Assembly (NCBI GenBank): GCA_958450325.1
Contig: OY288261.1
Span: 16,047,277-16,111,276 of the forward strand
Reading direction: 5' to 3'
Origin: Agrostemma githago
Taxonomy: Eukaryota > Streptophyta > Magnoliopsida > Caryophyllales > Caryophyllaceae
Length of the DNA: 64,000 nucleotides
Position numbers and translations under genes: made by a program. The notes under the pieces were generated by a model. It saw nothing but the letters and a program-made list of their open reading frames with translations, was not told the DNA's origin and ran no database searches. Each line of letters begins with the position of its first letter. Within the stretch, counting starts at the first letter, position 1. Of the stretch, positions 53,720 through 64,000 are shown in pieces.

Positions 53720-55140
53720 CTAGGGAGGACCCCTAGAAGCCGCGCCGATGACTATCACGAGTTCACCTAGGTTATCATCCAGACCTAGGTCCTCTAAGTC
53801 GAAGGTAGGAGACTCACTACCATCCATCCCCGACAGCATGCCTAGAGTCGCTGTCTCGGGGACTCCTCCAATCTCCTCGTTAGCACCCGTGGCCTCAGCC
53901 TCAGCCTCAGTCTCCCTTTCGACCCGATGCCTGGCCTCACCCTGCGTAGAGGTCTCGCCCTGAGACCGAGCCAGATGCTCCTTTAGGAAGGCGATCTCGT
54001 CAGCCCGAGATTGCAGGAGCCGCTGTGACTCAACATCTCTCGCCTCGAGCTCGGTCACCCGAGTCTCCAACTGTCCCACCATATCCGAGACATTCTGCGA
54101 GTACACTCAAACATTAGGAAAACACACAAGCAACCTACAAAACCACCTTAGTCACGCAAACTCACTGATCGAGGTCCCGAAGTGTCACGGGAAACCCTCG
54201 AGGCATAGGCCCGGAAGCAGTTAGCAGTCTGCCATAACCGCTGATGGCAAGCCGACGAAACCTGAGAGGTAAAGCCATAGAGGTTAGATAAACCAATCCT
54301 ATACCTTAGGACCCAAATCGAAAACAAAAGCAATAAACTTACCCGGTATACCTGGTCACGCCACTCTATCCCGGCATCCATTTCCTCGACAGAACATGGT
54401 AGGAGAGGCTCAGTAAAGGGTATCCCAGCCGCATCCACCCTAAGCAGAGTCAGGGGAAAATCTGGGGGCTGGATTTCATCAGCCGGGTGGGCCAGCTGAA
54501 AAGACAACAGATTGGTCAGTCAAAGGGCAAAAAAATAACAAACCGCAACACAAACCTTAGAGCTAAAGATTAGAACATTACCACAAGGCGGTACCAAGCT
54601 AACCGCCGAGTGACGTGAGATAGATAGGAAGCGCCGGGCACCAAGAGTGTATCGCCTCTTTCTCCGTCCTTATCCTCGAGGACCTCTGCGGCGGTTGGTG
54701 GTCTGAACATGGTCCGGGGAGGGTCAACCGGTACCCTGAAATCGTCATACAGACACTGATGCACCAACCGCTCACCCAGATACCAAACTGGGCGAAACAA
54801 CGCAGGAAGACGTATCCTCCTGTAACTCCGAGGCCTCAGCTTCGTGGCCACATACTCCGACACGCCCTCATAATTGGCCCAAGGACGAGCCACAAACTAC
54901 ACAAACAAAATCAACATCCTAATGAATCCCGAACCTTGGGAGTTATTGAACAAAATAGACTATAAGAAGAAAACTTACATCCTCGAGGCCTAACTTGTTA
55001 ACCAGCGCATTCTCCATCGGGTAGTGGCTGACTGTGCTCTTAGGCTGAGCCAGCCTCCACTCGATTCCCGCCGGGAATCTCTTCGGGTGCGCCCGCACCG
55101 TCTTAGGTGCCAAACACGGGAAATAGGAATAGATCCAAGC
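53720..55140 (-). CDS. Plant-mobile-domain-like gene, five intact exons, 5' end missing
   Basis: Five exons on the minus strand: 55140-54979, 54896-54582, 54495-54343, 54261-54166 and 54094-53720. All start after AG, end before GT, and are multiples of three (all introns phase 0). Together they encode 366 residues without a stop. Exon 1 has AWIYSYFPCLAPKTVRAHPK. Exon 2 has LFRPVWYLGERLVHQCLYDD, resembling the R-RQFG-Q-IP region of plant mobile domain proteins. The last exon is a coiled coil (GQLETRVTELEARD, FLKEHLARSQGE) with an acidic tail. The N-terminal part expected for the family lies upstream, where Athila-D DNA begins. It could be a captured or host gene fragment or a second antisense gene of Tat-C. 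The undamaged splice sites contrast with the decayed surroundings. Confidence 0.7.
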
Positions 55141-55142
55141 CT

Positions 55143-56900
55143 GTAAAATCCCGAAACAACTTTAGCAAAACCAAACCAAAAACAAAAAAACATAGCCCTA
55201 GTCAGGCTAAATCAGCTTAAACAGGTAAAAATAGGGTCAAAATTTCGGGTGAGGGTATCAAAATTCCGAAAGGGCCACTAGCACCCATTTTCGATCCCGG
55301 TCACAATGGAAGTGATTTCGAGAAAATCCGGCATCGTTACGACACCTTTTGGTCCGTCTTAAGACACACAAAACCTCACCGAAGGTCCTAAAGTTCGTCC
55401 TAGCCCATAAGAATCGACAAGAGAGTTACTCACATCCTCACACACACTATTTGAGCGAAAGTACGTAAAACAAACACGGGAATAATCGGGAAACGGGCCT
55501 TAACCCTAGCATTCCAAACACATTTCCATAAGGAGCCCTTGTCGCACCTCGAACATCCTTATCAAGCTTATAACTACTTCAACAAGCTCTAATCAACCTT
55601 AATTTAACAATTAGACTAAGAACAAGCATCGAAACTTAGTGAATAAAAAACACTCAAATCAATTTTCTAGGGTTTTCAATAAACCATCTCATAATCAACC
55701 AACTCATAAGAAAATTATTATCTAACAATTACTCACTAAACTATGGAAGAAATAAGATCTAACAAAATAGACTAAAGAATAATCTAGAACAACATAAATA
55801 TAATCTAGAGAAACTAAAAACACTAAGATAATCTAAACAAGACAATAATGAGAGAATAACATTAAATCTAAACGAGAGATTAGAGAGTGGAAGAGAAATA
55901 TACCAACTATGAAGATCTACAAGGAATAAGAAGATTGCGTAAATAAAGATTGAATCTTTGATGAAGAGAATGAAGAACTTGTCACTAATTCTTCAATAAA
56001 TCCCACAAATCTTCAAAATAAAACTTGAAATAATAATCTTCTACAAACTTGAATGTAAAACTATAGAATTGTTGATGAAAACTATGTAGATCTACTATTA
56101 GATTACTACTAAAATTATAGAGAATTACTAAGAATACTACTAAATTACTATACTAATGGATGGTGTAACTACACTAATGGTGGAATATGAGGATGATGAT
56201 ACTACACTAATGGTGGGATATATGAGGATGCCTTGGGCAACAAACTAGGGTAGATGTATATAGTAATGCCTTAATGGGTTTTTAACCTAAAGCCCAAATA
56301 CAACTTTTTGCTCCATTAGTTTGACAATCACCCTTTGTATCTTCATAGGGCAAAACTTCACCCTGCGGTTAACAAGTTAGCACCACCGGGTGAAATTTCA
56401 CCCGGTGAGATTTTCTTCTCATTTTGCGGTTTTTTTGGCACTTTTCTCCATCGGGCGAAATTTCACCTGGTGGGCGAAATTTAGCCCGGTCATTTTCGCC
56501 CGGTGAGGAAGCTCGGAAAATCTTCGGGGAGGCAATTTACCGTCGGTTGAAATTTCGCCCGGTGGTGTCTCATCGGGTGAAATTTCACCCGGTCATTTTT
56601 CTGGCCTCGATTCTTGTCTCATTCTTCGTCGTATGATTGGATGGCTTTAAACTTTAAGTTTGGTGCTTTGCTCTTTGGACGGTATTCCCTTCTCTTGTGC
56701 TCGTGGAAGCTCAATCGTGATTTCGGTGCCAAATCCTATCAAAATTGATAGAAAAACTACCAAAAACACGTAAAACGCACAAGAGGGACGCTAATGTGAG
56801 AAGTACTCAAAATATGGCGATAATCGCACTCTAGACTCGCAAAACGAGGGGAAAATGGGTTTAAATGGGAGGAAAAATGGTCTGAATTTAGCACACAACA
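55143..56900 (-). repeat. Athila-D 3' LTR, left boundary unresolved
   Basis: The right end at 56900 abuts a polypurine tract (sense GTGTGGGGGAAT then TGTTGTGTGC). On the sense strand it has palindromes (56590-56388), a TATATA box (56262-56257) and an AT-rich R/U5-like stretch reaching at least to about 55500. The usual U5 end of the other Athila LTRs (CTTACCATCA) is not found, so the LTR is truncated or joined to the upstream part of the gene at 53720-55140. Confidence 0.6.
56257..56590 (-). promoter_or_regulatory. Athila-D LTR promoter: GAAATTTC palindromes and TATA
   Basis: Palindromes of GGGTGAAATTTCACCC type lie at 56388, 56453, 56472, 56545 and 56575 (two perfect, others with one or two mismatches). 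The spacer contains TTGCGGTTTTTTTGGCAC, like CGGTTTTTGGCACC in Athila-B. TATATA is at 56257-56262. Confidence 0.75.
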
Positions 56901-56937
56901 ATTCCCCCACACTAAACCGTTGCTCGTCCTCGAGCAA
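56901..56937 (-). other. Hairpin plus 3' polypurine tract of Athila-D
   Basis: Sense AGTGTGGGGGAAT next to the LTR, preceded by the hairpin TTGCTCG-AGGA-CGAGCAA (56937-56920). Compared with TTACTCG/CGAGTAA in Athila-A, B and E, an A-T pair has become G-C, so pairing is preserved. Confidence 0.8.
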
Positions 56938-58520
56938 AGACCCAAAAAGAAATTACAAACTACTACTACTAGCTAGACTATGCTAAGCCGATACAGGGAA
57001 ATTAACGAGCCCGCTCCGTCCCTTCAACTCACATCGAAATACCCATGAGGTAGAGTACTTCCATGCATGGCAAGTTGGGGCTTGCTCAAAATGGTGGATG
57101 CGACTAAACACACAAATACACATAACACGAAAGAATAGACGCATCCAAAGCAAAAATAAAACACTGAATCCCTCATTGAGACGGCGGGGAAGACACCGAT
57201 TACTTACCTAAAACAATAATAAAATTCCAAGTTAAATCACCCATGTAGACAAGGACCAAAGTCTAATACTATGACAATTAAGCAATAAAGATGTTGATAA
57301 CTTAACTAGGTCCTCCTAATCTTCTAAAGGGGTCGTATGGGGCGTTAAACGGAGTGGAAAAAGTGAACCATGGATTCGTTCGACACTGTAGGTAGGTGCA
57401 GTCCCGCTCTCTTTGGCTAAGCCAAGAGGGTCGTTCCAAACTCGAATTCCCTAAATTAGCCCAAATAAAACGGTGGAGTGTTTACAATTATTGGGATGGA
57501 TCGACTAATCGCCGCTATCTTCCTACCTCGGGACTCGGTCCTCTAGTTGGCACTTCACGGCGACAAATCGATCAAAGGTTTTTTTTTTTAAGGAGATGTT
57601 TTGATGATACGATTTTCATTTGAAGCTCCTTTTCTCTCTTTTGTTTTTCATATTTTTGTGACCTTTTCTCTTGCTTTGGTTTGCCCTTTTTGGCATTTTG
57701 ATGTGGTTCGAAACCAAGCTTGGAGGTTATTTTTGTGTAGACTTATTTTGGTGATGTATAGGTGGAGGAAAAATAGGTAATCGAGGACGCGCGCAATTCC
57801 CGGATAACCCACAAAAAGCGGAAAGAATTTGGACTAAAGGTGCAATGGTCATTCGAGCAAGGTCACCTAGAAAACGGAATGCGGGAACCAAGGCCTAACT
57901 CCTCCATGGGTGGTCAAGGTGGTCAAATGCAAACCCCGAAGTAAACCTCTAGTAGAAAAGGTGGACTCAAGCTAAAGGATCAACAAGTTCATTGCCTTAG
58001 AGTCATTCTACTAGATTAAGGTCCAAAATCTACAATGGGTTATCTATAATGGAATGTAAACTCTTGTAAAAGGTTTGTAATCGGGTTTTCGAAAAGTTTT
58101 GATCCTAGACACACTATACAAAGGCAAAAGAAACGCACGAAAAAGAAAAGGCAAAATAAAAGAAAACACGAGTAAGGTCATGCACTCCATACTCCATCAA
58201 TAAGTAAGTACACAGTCAACCACAACACCCAAAATGCTCAACTTTGAGAGCCTCCAAATAGCAACAACCTAATTCCTCAACAAAAATAAAGAAGAAAGAA
58301 GGAAGTTACCAAGCGGGTGCTTTCATAATCTCTTCAAATCGTGCTATTAAGGTGGTGGTTACCTATAAGAGTAGAAAACAAGACCATATAGGGGACACGA
58401 AACATAACAAGGAACAAGAAAAGAAAATAAGAATAAAAAAGAAAATATTTTTGATTTTTCGAATTTTTCGAATTTTTATGGATTTTGAAAAGATTTTTGA
58501 AAAATAAAAGATAGTAGACC
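56938..58520 (-). other. Athila-D 3' non-coding tail
   Basis: Collinear with the tails of Athila-A, B and E (for example the block around 57380-57440 with GACACTGTAGGTAGGTGCAG, and 57900-58030) but more diverged. No supportable gene. Confidence 0.55.
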
Positions 58521-58556
58521 CCTCCCCCACACTATACATTGTCCTCAATGGACAAG
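58521..58556 (-). other. Internal polypurine tract with hairpin, Athila-D
   Basis: Sense AGTGTGGGGGAGGG (58534-58521), preceded by the hairpin TTGTCC-ATTGA-GGACAA (58556-58540). Different arm sequence from Athila-B and E, same position. Confidence 0.68.
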
Positions 58557-58754
58557 TAAGAGAAAATTGTAAAAGGTGGAAAAGAAAAGTAAGAAAAAAT
58601 ATTTTTTGATTTTTATGATTTTTCAAATGTTTTTGGATTTTATAATTTTTTTGAATGTTTTTGGATTTTATAATTTTTTTGAATGTTTTTGGATTTTTTG
58701 AAATTTTTGAGAAAAGAAAAGGAAAATAAAATAAAGAAAGCGATAAGATAGTAG

Positions 58755-58984
58755 GGGCCTAGATGCAATCACATCACCTAGACCCTAGCCAAGTGGCTAA
58801 GAAAATGAAAATGAAAGAAAATAAAATGAAAGGGTGAAAAATTGGGCATAGGTGTAGTCACATCACCTAGCCCGGATTAAGAAAAATTTGAGAAAAATTG
58901 ATTAAAAATTTGGATTTTTTGAAAAGGTCAATGGCGTAATCACATCGCCAAGAGACCGGGAGCAATACCAAGGCCTCTTCGGCC
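58755..58984 (-). ncRNA. Conserved hairpin series of Athila-D
   Basis: Sense-strand order: HP2 58984-58972 (GGCC-GAAGA-GGCC). HP3 58957-58926 (TGGCG/CGCCA with outer GGTC/GACC, loop ATGTGATTA). HP4 58873-58844 (GGGCTAGGTG arms with one bulged base, loop ATGTGACTA). HP5 58785-58755 (arms around CTAGGTG/CATCTAG with mismatches, loop ATGTGATTG). The arms of HP3 differ completely from Athila-A and B while the loop is kept. Confidence 0.7.
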
Positions 58985-59292
58985 GCAACAATCGATGGGA
59001 CAGTGGGACAGCTTGCAATTTTTTGACTCGAAATGAAACAATCACAATGGTTAAAATATGATGAAACAACAAGGAACAAGGAACAAGGAACAAGGAACAA
59101 GATTAATCCACGGACTTGCAATTATAGATGATTAAGACTCACCGACCCAAACCACACACAAACAACACACAACACACATACCACCTACCGACTTATAGAG
59201 AAGGCTAGATTGGGTAATCATTCGACACGAAGGAAACCGTCGGAGACCCGGGATAGGGTAGTATGCCCCCAGTGGGTTCTAACTCACTAAGG
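58985..59292 (-). other. Athila-D internal sequence up to the Athila-E insertion
   Basis: Non-coding; it includes the short tandem string GGAACAA repeated about four times near 59070-59101. The Athila-E LTR begins at 59293; the five bases before it are TAAGG, so TAAGG would be the expected duplication on the far side. Confidence 0.5.
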
Positions 59293-60970
59293 TGATGGAA
59301 GGATTTTTCGTGGAATCCCAACCGATCAATAATAAACCGGCTAATCCTACGGTAGATACAGTAAGTCGGGTCGAATCCACGGGGACGGTAAGAGGCGTCT
59401 AGACTAAGGTCGCCTAAATACGAGACTAAGTCAACGAGCTAAACTAAACTAAAATGATAGGAAGGGGAGAAGGGTAGACTATGACTAAGGAGAACAACTA
59501 AGGAAAACGGGCTAGGATTAGGTCGGGGTCAAAGGGGTAATGGAATGGTCAAGGGATAACTAGAGCGAAGGGATTAGTAGGGTAATCTAGGTTGGTCCGG
59601 GCTCTCGCAACTTATTAGGCCTACCTAGAGGTTCATCCTATAACCCATCTCGGCGACACACATGACAAACGGGGTTCTAGCGCGCTATAGTGGCCTAGGT
59701 CGAATCCGGGCTCTCGCTACTTAGACCGACCTAGGGGTCGTCCTCACCGGGCTCTCGCAACTTAGTGAGGGAACCAAACCCACAAACAAACTATCACCCA
59801 CAAGATAAAAGCAAGGAAAACAAGCATATGCACATACTAGTCATTCAAGCATTTCAACAAACATGTGATATGCATCAAACCAAGAGGAAACCCAAATATT
59901 CCACCAAAATCTATAACAATCCCTTAATCATTCAATTAACACCCTAATCACCTTACTAACCTTAGCAAGAACACTACTCTAACATAATCAAACTAATACT
60001 AACAAGAACAAGATGAATCAACACAAACATCAAAACATACATAAACAAACTAGTGAAAACAATAAACAAGAACTAAAGATGAGAACTTGATGAATAATAA
60101 AGGATTAAGAGTAAAAAGGAAGAGAAGATTATACCATACTAGTGAAGAATGAAAAGATGAACACTTGTATATAAAGAAAACCCAAATTCCTCCACCAATG
60201 TTGTCAATCTTGGATGGATTCTTCAAGGGATCCAATAATAGAAGATTAAACTAAGATTAACTACTAATTACCGACTAATCTACACTAATCTAATCTAATC
60301 TAACCTAAAGTAGTCTAGGGTTTAATGTCTAATGAAGTGCATAAGCTTTACAAAACAAGGGAAGAGTATATATAGGGTTACAAGTGGAAAGGAGAAGAAA
60401 GAAAGGAAGGCGTGCAGCAGCAGCACGGTCCCGACCGGGACGGATCATCCCGACCGAGACGGGCTGTCATCCCGACCGGGACGGGTTGGTCCCGACCGGG
60501 ACGGACCCACAGCAGCCATCCTTCTTGCGCACCTCATCCCGAACGGAATGAGGCCATCCCGAACGGGATGAGGCCATCCCGAACGGGATGAGGCCATCCC
60601 GAACGGGATGAGGCCATCCCGAACGAGATGGGTCTTGTAGGCTTCCCTTAAGAGCTTTTTGGTCCCTCCTTGCCTCTCATGGGCTTCCCATCGAATCTCG
60701 GGACTCGGGATCGGGTCTCGGAGGCTCAAGATTGGGCCCCAAGGTCTCGGGATCGATTCCAAGGCATCGAGTCATCCTTCCTTTACTCCATTGGCTCCAA
60801 AATGTGTATGTATCGAGTCGGAATCGCTCCAACTCTTCCAAATCGATCTCGGGAACCTGAAACAAACTAAAGGAAGCATAAGAAGCCCCTAAACCGCTCC
60901 CAAGGAGCGATTCTACAAGGATAATGGGACCAAAACACAACAAAATAGGCACTACAAACCACACTTATCA
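59293..60970 (-). repeat. Athila-E 3' LTR
   Basis: 1,678 bp, ends as in Athila-B. The TATATATA box is at 60367-60374 and palindromes at 60429-60628. The 19-mer CCGGGCTCTCGC-type repeat is again present three times (near 59597, 59705 and 59747). Confidence 0.93.
60367..60628 (-). promoter_or_regulatory. Athila-E LTR promoter: palindrome array and TATA
   Basis: Block 1 is TCCCGACCGGGA-type at 60429, 60448, 60470 and 60490. Block 2 is TCCCGAACGGGA-type at 60537, 60557, 60577, 60597 and 60617, exactly 20 bp apart, as a tandem expansion of a 20-bp unit. The spacer is 47 bp. TATATATA is at 60367-60374. Confidence 0.9.
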
Positions 60971-61008
60971 ACTCCCCCACACTTAACCCTTACTCGCCCT
61001 CGAGTAAG
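60971..61008 (-). other. Hairpin plus 3' polypurine tract of Athila-E
   Basis: Sense TTAAGTGTGGGGGAGT next to the LTR, preceded by CTTACTCG-AGGG-CGAGTAAG (61008-60989). Confidence 0.85.
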
Positions 61009-62698
61009 CACATACTAACTACTATACTAGCCGAATGGGTATTAGCGCACCCTACGCCCTTTCAACTCACGCGAGTGCACTTAGAGGAAAAGTGCGCTCC
61101 GCAAGGCAAGTCGGGTCTTGCGACAAAACCGCGGATGCAACCGGACACAAAACACACAAACAAACAAACACACAAACAAACACTTAGACGGTCGCACCCA
61201 AAACAATAGAAATACCGGTTCCCTCTAAAAGCGGTGAATGAAACACCGGTTTAGGACTCGAGGTAAGTGACAACGTTCCCAAGCTAGCAATACAAACCAA
61301 GGTGAACTAAACCCTAATAGTATGACGATCAAGCAATAAAAACGTTGGTAACTTACCTAGGTCCTCCTAACTTTCTAAAAACGTACTACGGGACGATCGG
61401 CGGAGTGGAAAAGTGAAGAACCACGGTGTTAGTCGACACTGTAGGTAAGTGAGACCCCGCCCCCTTTAGCGTGAGCCAAGAGGGTCGTCCCGTGTCCAAA
61501 ACCGCCTAACTAGTCCAAGTAAAAAGGTGGAAAACATGCAAAATGAGGGAAGACCGACTAATGCCGCTATCATCCTTCCTCGGGACTCGGTCCTTTGGTA
61601 GGCTCTTCACAGCAAAAGTCGGAAAAAGGCTTATTTTTGTGGGGACTTTTTTTTTGTGAGACGGGTTTTCTTTTGGCATTTTCTTTCTTTTCGACGTTTT
61701 TGCTTGTTTGTTGCCATGCCATTTCTTTTTCTTCTTTTCTATTTTCTTTTTGGCTTTTGTGCCTTTTCTTTTTCTTCATTTCTTTTCTTTCTTTCATTTT
61801 TTTCTTTCTTTTTCTTTTCTTTGCCCTTTTGGCAAGATTTGGCATTTTTGGCATTTCCTTGTGTAACAAGAAAGAGAGAATTCATCAAATTTCAAATTAT
61901 TTTGTGGATGTGTGTAGGAGGTAGGGAAATGGGTGAGTCGGGACGGCGCCTTCCCTTCAAACCCACAAAAAGGGGAGACCTTGGACTAATCAAACGATCC
62001 TAAACACGGTCACCTAAGGGACGGGACTCGGTAACCAAGGCCTTTTCACACCGTGGGTGGTCATAATGGTCAAAATGCAAATCCCGTAGTAAATCCCTAG
62101 TAAGCTAGGTGGACTCAAGGTAAAGGACCAACGAATTCATTGATTTAAGGTCATTCTACTAGACTAAAGTCCAAGACTCGATTTACACTACTAGGAAGGG
62201 AAAGTGAACACTCGCACACTAGCCTCTAAACCGGGTTTTCGAAAACCATTTACACACACGACACACTTACACACATAAAACAAAGACACGACGAAAATGA
62301 AAGAGAAAGAAACAAAAGGCAACAAAAACAAAACATGAACAAACAAACACCACCCCAAACTTCCAAACATATCACCAAATCAACCACAAGTAAGTACAAG
62401 CTCCACCCGAGCACACCTCAACACAACCTTCTCCAACTTCACAAGAAATAAAGAGGGAAAGAGGGATAGAAGATGTTACCGGATGTCTTCAAAGCTTTCC
62501 AAAAAAATAACGGTGATTAAGCAACCTATAAGGAAAAGGGAGGCAAAACACACACAATAAAACAAATACACGACACAAAGACACAAAGGGAAAACACACA
62601 AAAGAAAATCTTTTTGATTTTTGCGAAAATTTTCAAATTTTTAGGGTTTTTAAGATTTTTTCGAAAAAATTAGAAAATAAAACTAAGATAGAATATCG
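61009..62698 (-). other. Athila-E 3' non-coding tail
   Basis: Collinear with the Athila-B tail with small indels. On the sense strand an A/G-rich run (61870-61630) supports a Lys-rich open frame, not called as a gene. Confidence 0.6.
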
Positions 62699-62736
62699 CT
62701 CCCCCACACTTAATCCGAGCAATGTTCTCATGCTCG
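62699..62736 (-). other. Internal polypurine tract with hairpin, Athila-E
   Basis: Sense TAAGTGTGGGGGAG (62712-62699), preceded by the 6-bp hairpin CGAGCA-TGAGAACAT-TGCTCG (62736-62716). Confidence 0.72.
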
Positions 62737-62838
62737 ATCGTAGTGTGCGGAGAGACAAAAGAAAAGAAAAGAAACTACGAAAATAAAGCTAAAAAATCAA
62801 AAAGAAAAGTGAAGAAAGGGTAGAACGCGTCCGGCCGG

Positions 62839-63189
62839 GGTGTAGTCAAGTCACTGTGGGCCGAGACAAGAAAAGATATGGAAGGGGGAAGAAATAAAAA
62901 GAAAGAAATAAAAGGAAATGAGAGGGGAGGGCTAGGTGTAATCAAGTCACCTAGCCCGGATTCCGTCCAAATCCGACTAACTACTAAAAAAAAGGGTGAA
63001 ATCTTGTACAATTGGATTAATCGATCGACTCCCGACGTAATCACGTCGTCGAGGGTCGGGGGCAACCATACTATGGCCTCGAAGGCCACTAAGACTCCAT
63101 GACTCAAGGGAAGGGGGCAAACAATGAAAAACAAGCGATAAAAAGACGGAAAAGTAAAGATAGTTACCCAAACCGAGCGGCTAGTAACT
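62839..63189 (-). ncRNA. Conserved hairpin series of Athila-E
   Basis: HP1 63162-63189: AGTTAC/GTAACT, a compensated change from AGTTGC/GCAACT. HP2 63075-63087: GGCCT-TCG-AGGCC. HP3 63027-63057: arms GACCCTCGACG/CGTCGGGAGTC-like with one compensated pair, one G-T pair and one mismatch; loop ACGTGATTA on the sense strand. HP4 62929-62957: perfect 10-bp GGGCTAGGTG/CACCTAGCCC, loop ACTTGATTA. HP5 62839-62855: loop ACTTGACTA. Confidence 0.72.
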
Positions 63190-63479
63190 CACTTGCTCCA
63201 TCGTCTCGATGATCATTAGAGGCTCGTCGCTTGTCTTTTCGGTTGCCATCTCGCTTCACACTCAAGAAGGACTCACGGTCGGGGTAGTAATGGTGCGAGG
63301 GGATGAAAATTTATGTGGATTTCGGTGTAAGGTGGATAGGAAATGGAGTGAGGGCATGTCAATGAAATAAATGAGGCATATGATAAAGCTAGGATAGCTA
63401 GGGAGGTTGGAAGGGGGCATAAAATGGTTGGGTGGAGTCAATTGTCGAGGAAGAAACACAAAGAGGGAGCAGAGGACCA

Positions 63480-63663
63480 TCCCGGTCGGGATGGTTGGTC
63501 CCGATCGGGTTACCTCACTCGTCCCGGTCGGGATGCCCTCATCCCGGTCGGGACGGACCCACAACATGCTCGAAATTTGGTACACCCATCCCGATCGGGA
63601 CGACACCCTTCCCGGTCGGGATGCCTCACCCTTCCCGGTCGGGACGCCTCATCCCGGTCGGGA
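63480..63663. promoter_or_regulatory. Internal palindrome array of Athila-E
   Basis: Eight TCCCGRTCGGGA-type palindromes start at 63480, 63499, 63522, 63542, 63589, 63610, 63633 and 63652 (spacing 19, 23, 20, 47, 21, 23, 19). The spacer has TGCTCGAAATTTGGTACACC. On the sense strand a weak TATA-like TTTTATG follows near 63418-63424. Confidence 0.88.
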
Positions 63664-64000
63664 TGGGCCTTCTTCAACTTCCACAATCCCAAAAGCTTGC
63701 TCCAAGCTTCAAAAACCCGATCCTCGTGCTTACAATCCAAGGTATATCATAGCCATTCTTCTCTAGGGAGCATTCTCACTTCACCTATCAAACAATACTC
63801 AAACACACATCAAACTCTCTCCCTCACAACGCTCATCAATCAATCCAAAAAACAAGAATTCACAAAAATCCAACTAACTACAAGAAAGAGATATATACAA
63901 TGAGACGGTTCTTGTGGAACTCCGTCAAACCAAGGATGGTGCTCTCTTCATTCTTTTTCAACAACCATGATCAATTCCATCTCCATCAAGGGCACGTAAG
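63664..64000 (-). other. Athila-E segment upstream of the internal promoter
   Basis: Corresponds to 33638-33990 of Athila-B, including the foldback with GACG/CGTC arms near 63902-63930. The gag-derived ORF should begin to be readable at the window edge; nothing can be called safely. Confidence 0.5.

Larger units (their letters stand above)
59293..64000 (-). mobile_element. Athila-E: Athila-B-like element, 5' part beyond window
   Basis: 3' LTR 59293-60970, 3' hairpin and polypurine tract, non-coding tail, internal polypurine tract, hairpin series and internal palindrome promoter, in the same order as Athila-B. The window ends where the Athila-B ORF would begin to be read (compare 63955-64000 with 33940-33990). 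Confidence 0.92.

Noticed and set aside
55400..55560. Possible upstream exon of the 53720-55140 gene ending at a GAT/GTGAGT donor near 55433
   Set aside because: The open frame leading to it would be phase 2 while all other introns are phase 0, and the protein text has no family resemblance.

Overview
This window is plant nuclear DNA made almost entirely of nested LTR retrotransposons. I see no host single-copy gene with confidence, no rRNA, no tRNA and no CRISPR array. The evidence is diagnostic Ty3/gypsy hardware: Tat/Ogre/Retand-type primer binding sites (TGGCGACTCCGCTGGGGA), Athila-type sites (TGGCGCCGTTGCCGGGG), a plant Tat-type second RNase H, antisense plant-mobile-domain ORFs, chromovirus (Tekay/Del-like) LTRs beginning TGTAAYACCC, and a Stowaway-like MITE. 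The species cannot be named from this; heterochromatin of a flowering plant is the natural reading. Element names used here (Tat-A, Athila-B and so on) are labels for this report only.

Layout. 1-12773: Tat-A, minus strand, with most of its 3' LTR, an antisense gene (3187-4993, +), a decayed pol and gag, PBS, and an 89-bp stub of its 5' LTR. 12774-25162: Athila-A, plus strand, with a broken 5' LTR (interrupted by a 3.7-kb chromovirus solo LTR with TSD TCTCA), an intact gag, a protease ORF, no RT or integrase, a long structured 3' non-coding region and a complete 3' LTR. 25163-26650: LTR-derived DNA. 26651-27091: start of gag and leader of a minus-strand Tat fragment (Tat-G). From 27092: Tat-C, plus strand, with a 1.85-kb 5' LTR and PBS. 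Its leader is split by Athila-B (29293-37199, minus, perfect TSD ATCCT) and its gag by a chromovirus-type insertion (38621-45063, TSD CAAAA, with another LTR nested inside). Tat-C then continues through protease, RT, RNase H and integrase to 50571, a tandem-repeat tail, and an antisense gene (52917-51417). 53720-55140: five exons of a second plant-mobile-domain-like gene, minus strand. About 55500-59292: Athila-D, minus. 59293-64000: Athila-E, minus, inserted in Athila-D and running off the end.

What stands out. (1) Wherever an LTR core promoter could be located in Tat-A, Tat-C and Athila-A, B, D and E, an array of short palindromes lies just upstream of the TATA box. In the best arrays the palindromes are 19-23 bp apart (two helical turns) in two blocks separated by about 47-51 bp. 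The palindrome sequence differs between families (TCCCGACCGGGA, ACTCGATCGAGT, GGGTGAAATTTCACCC, CGCCTG..CAGGCG), while palindromy, phasing and position are kept. (2) Athila-A, B and E carry a second palindrome-plus-TATA module inside the element, between the ORF and the 3' LTR. (3) Downstream of that internal promoter is a conserved series of RNA hairpins with compensatory changes between elements. Three of them share a 9-nt loop, AYKTGAYTR, and further hairpins sit against the 3' polypurine tract and an internal copy of it. Together these look like the cis-acting machinery of pol-less Athila elements that must use trans-supplied enzymes. That functional reading is inference; the structures are directly visible.
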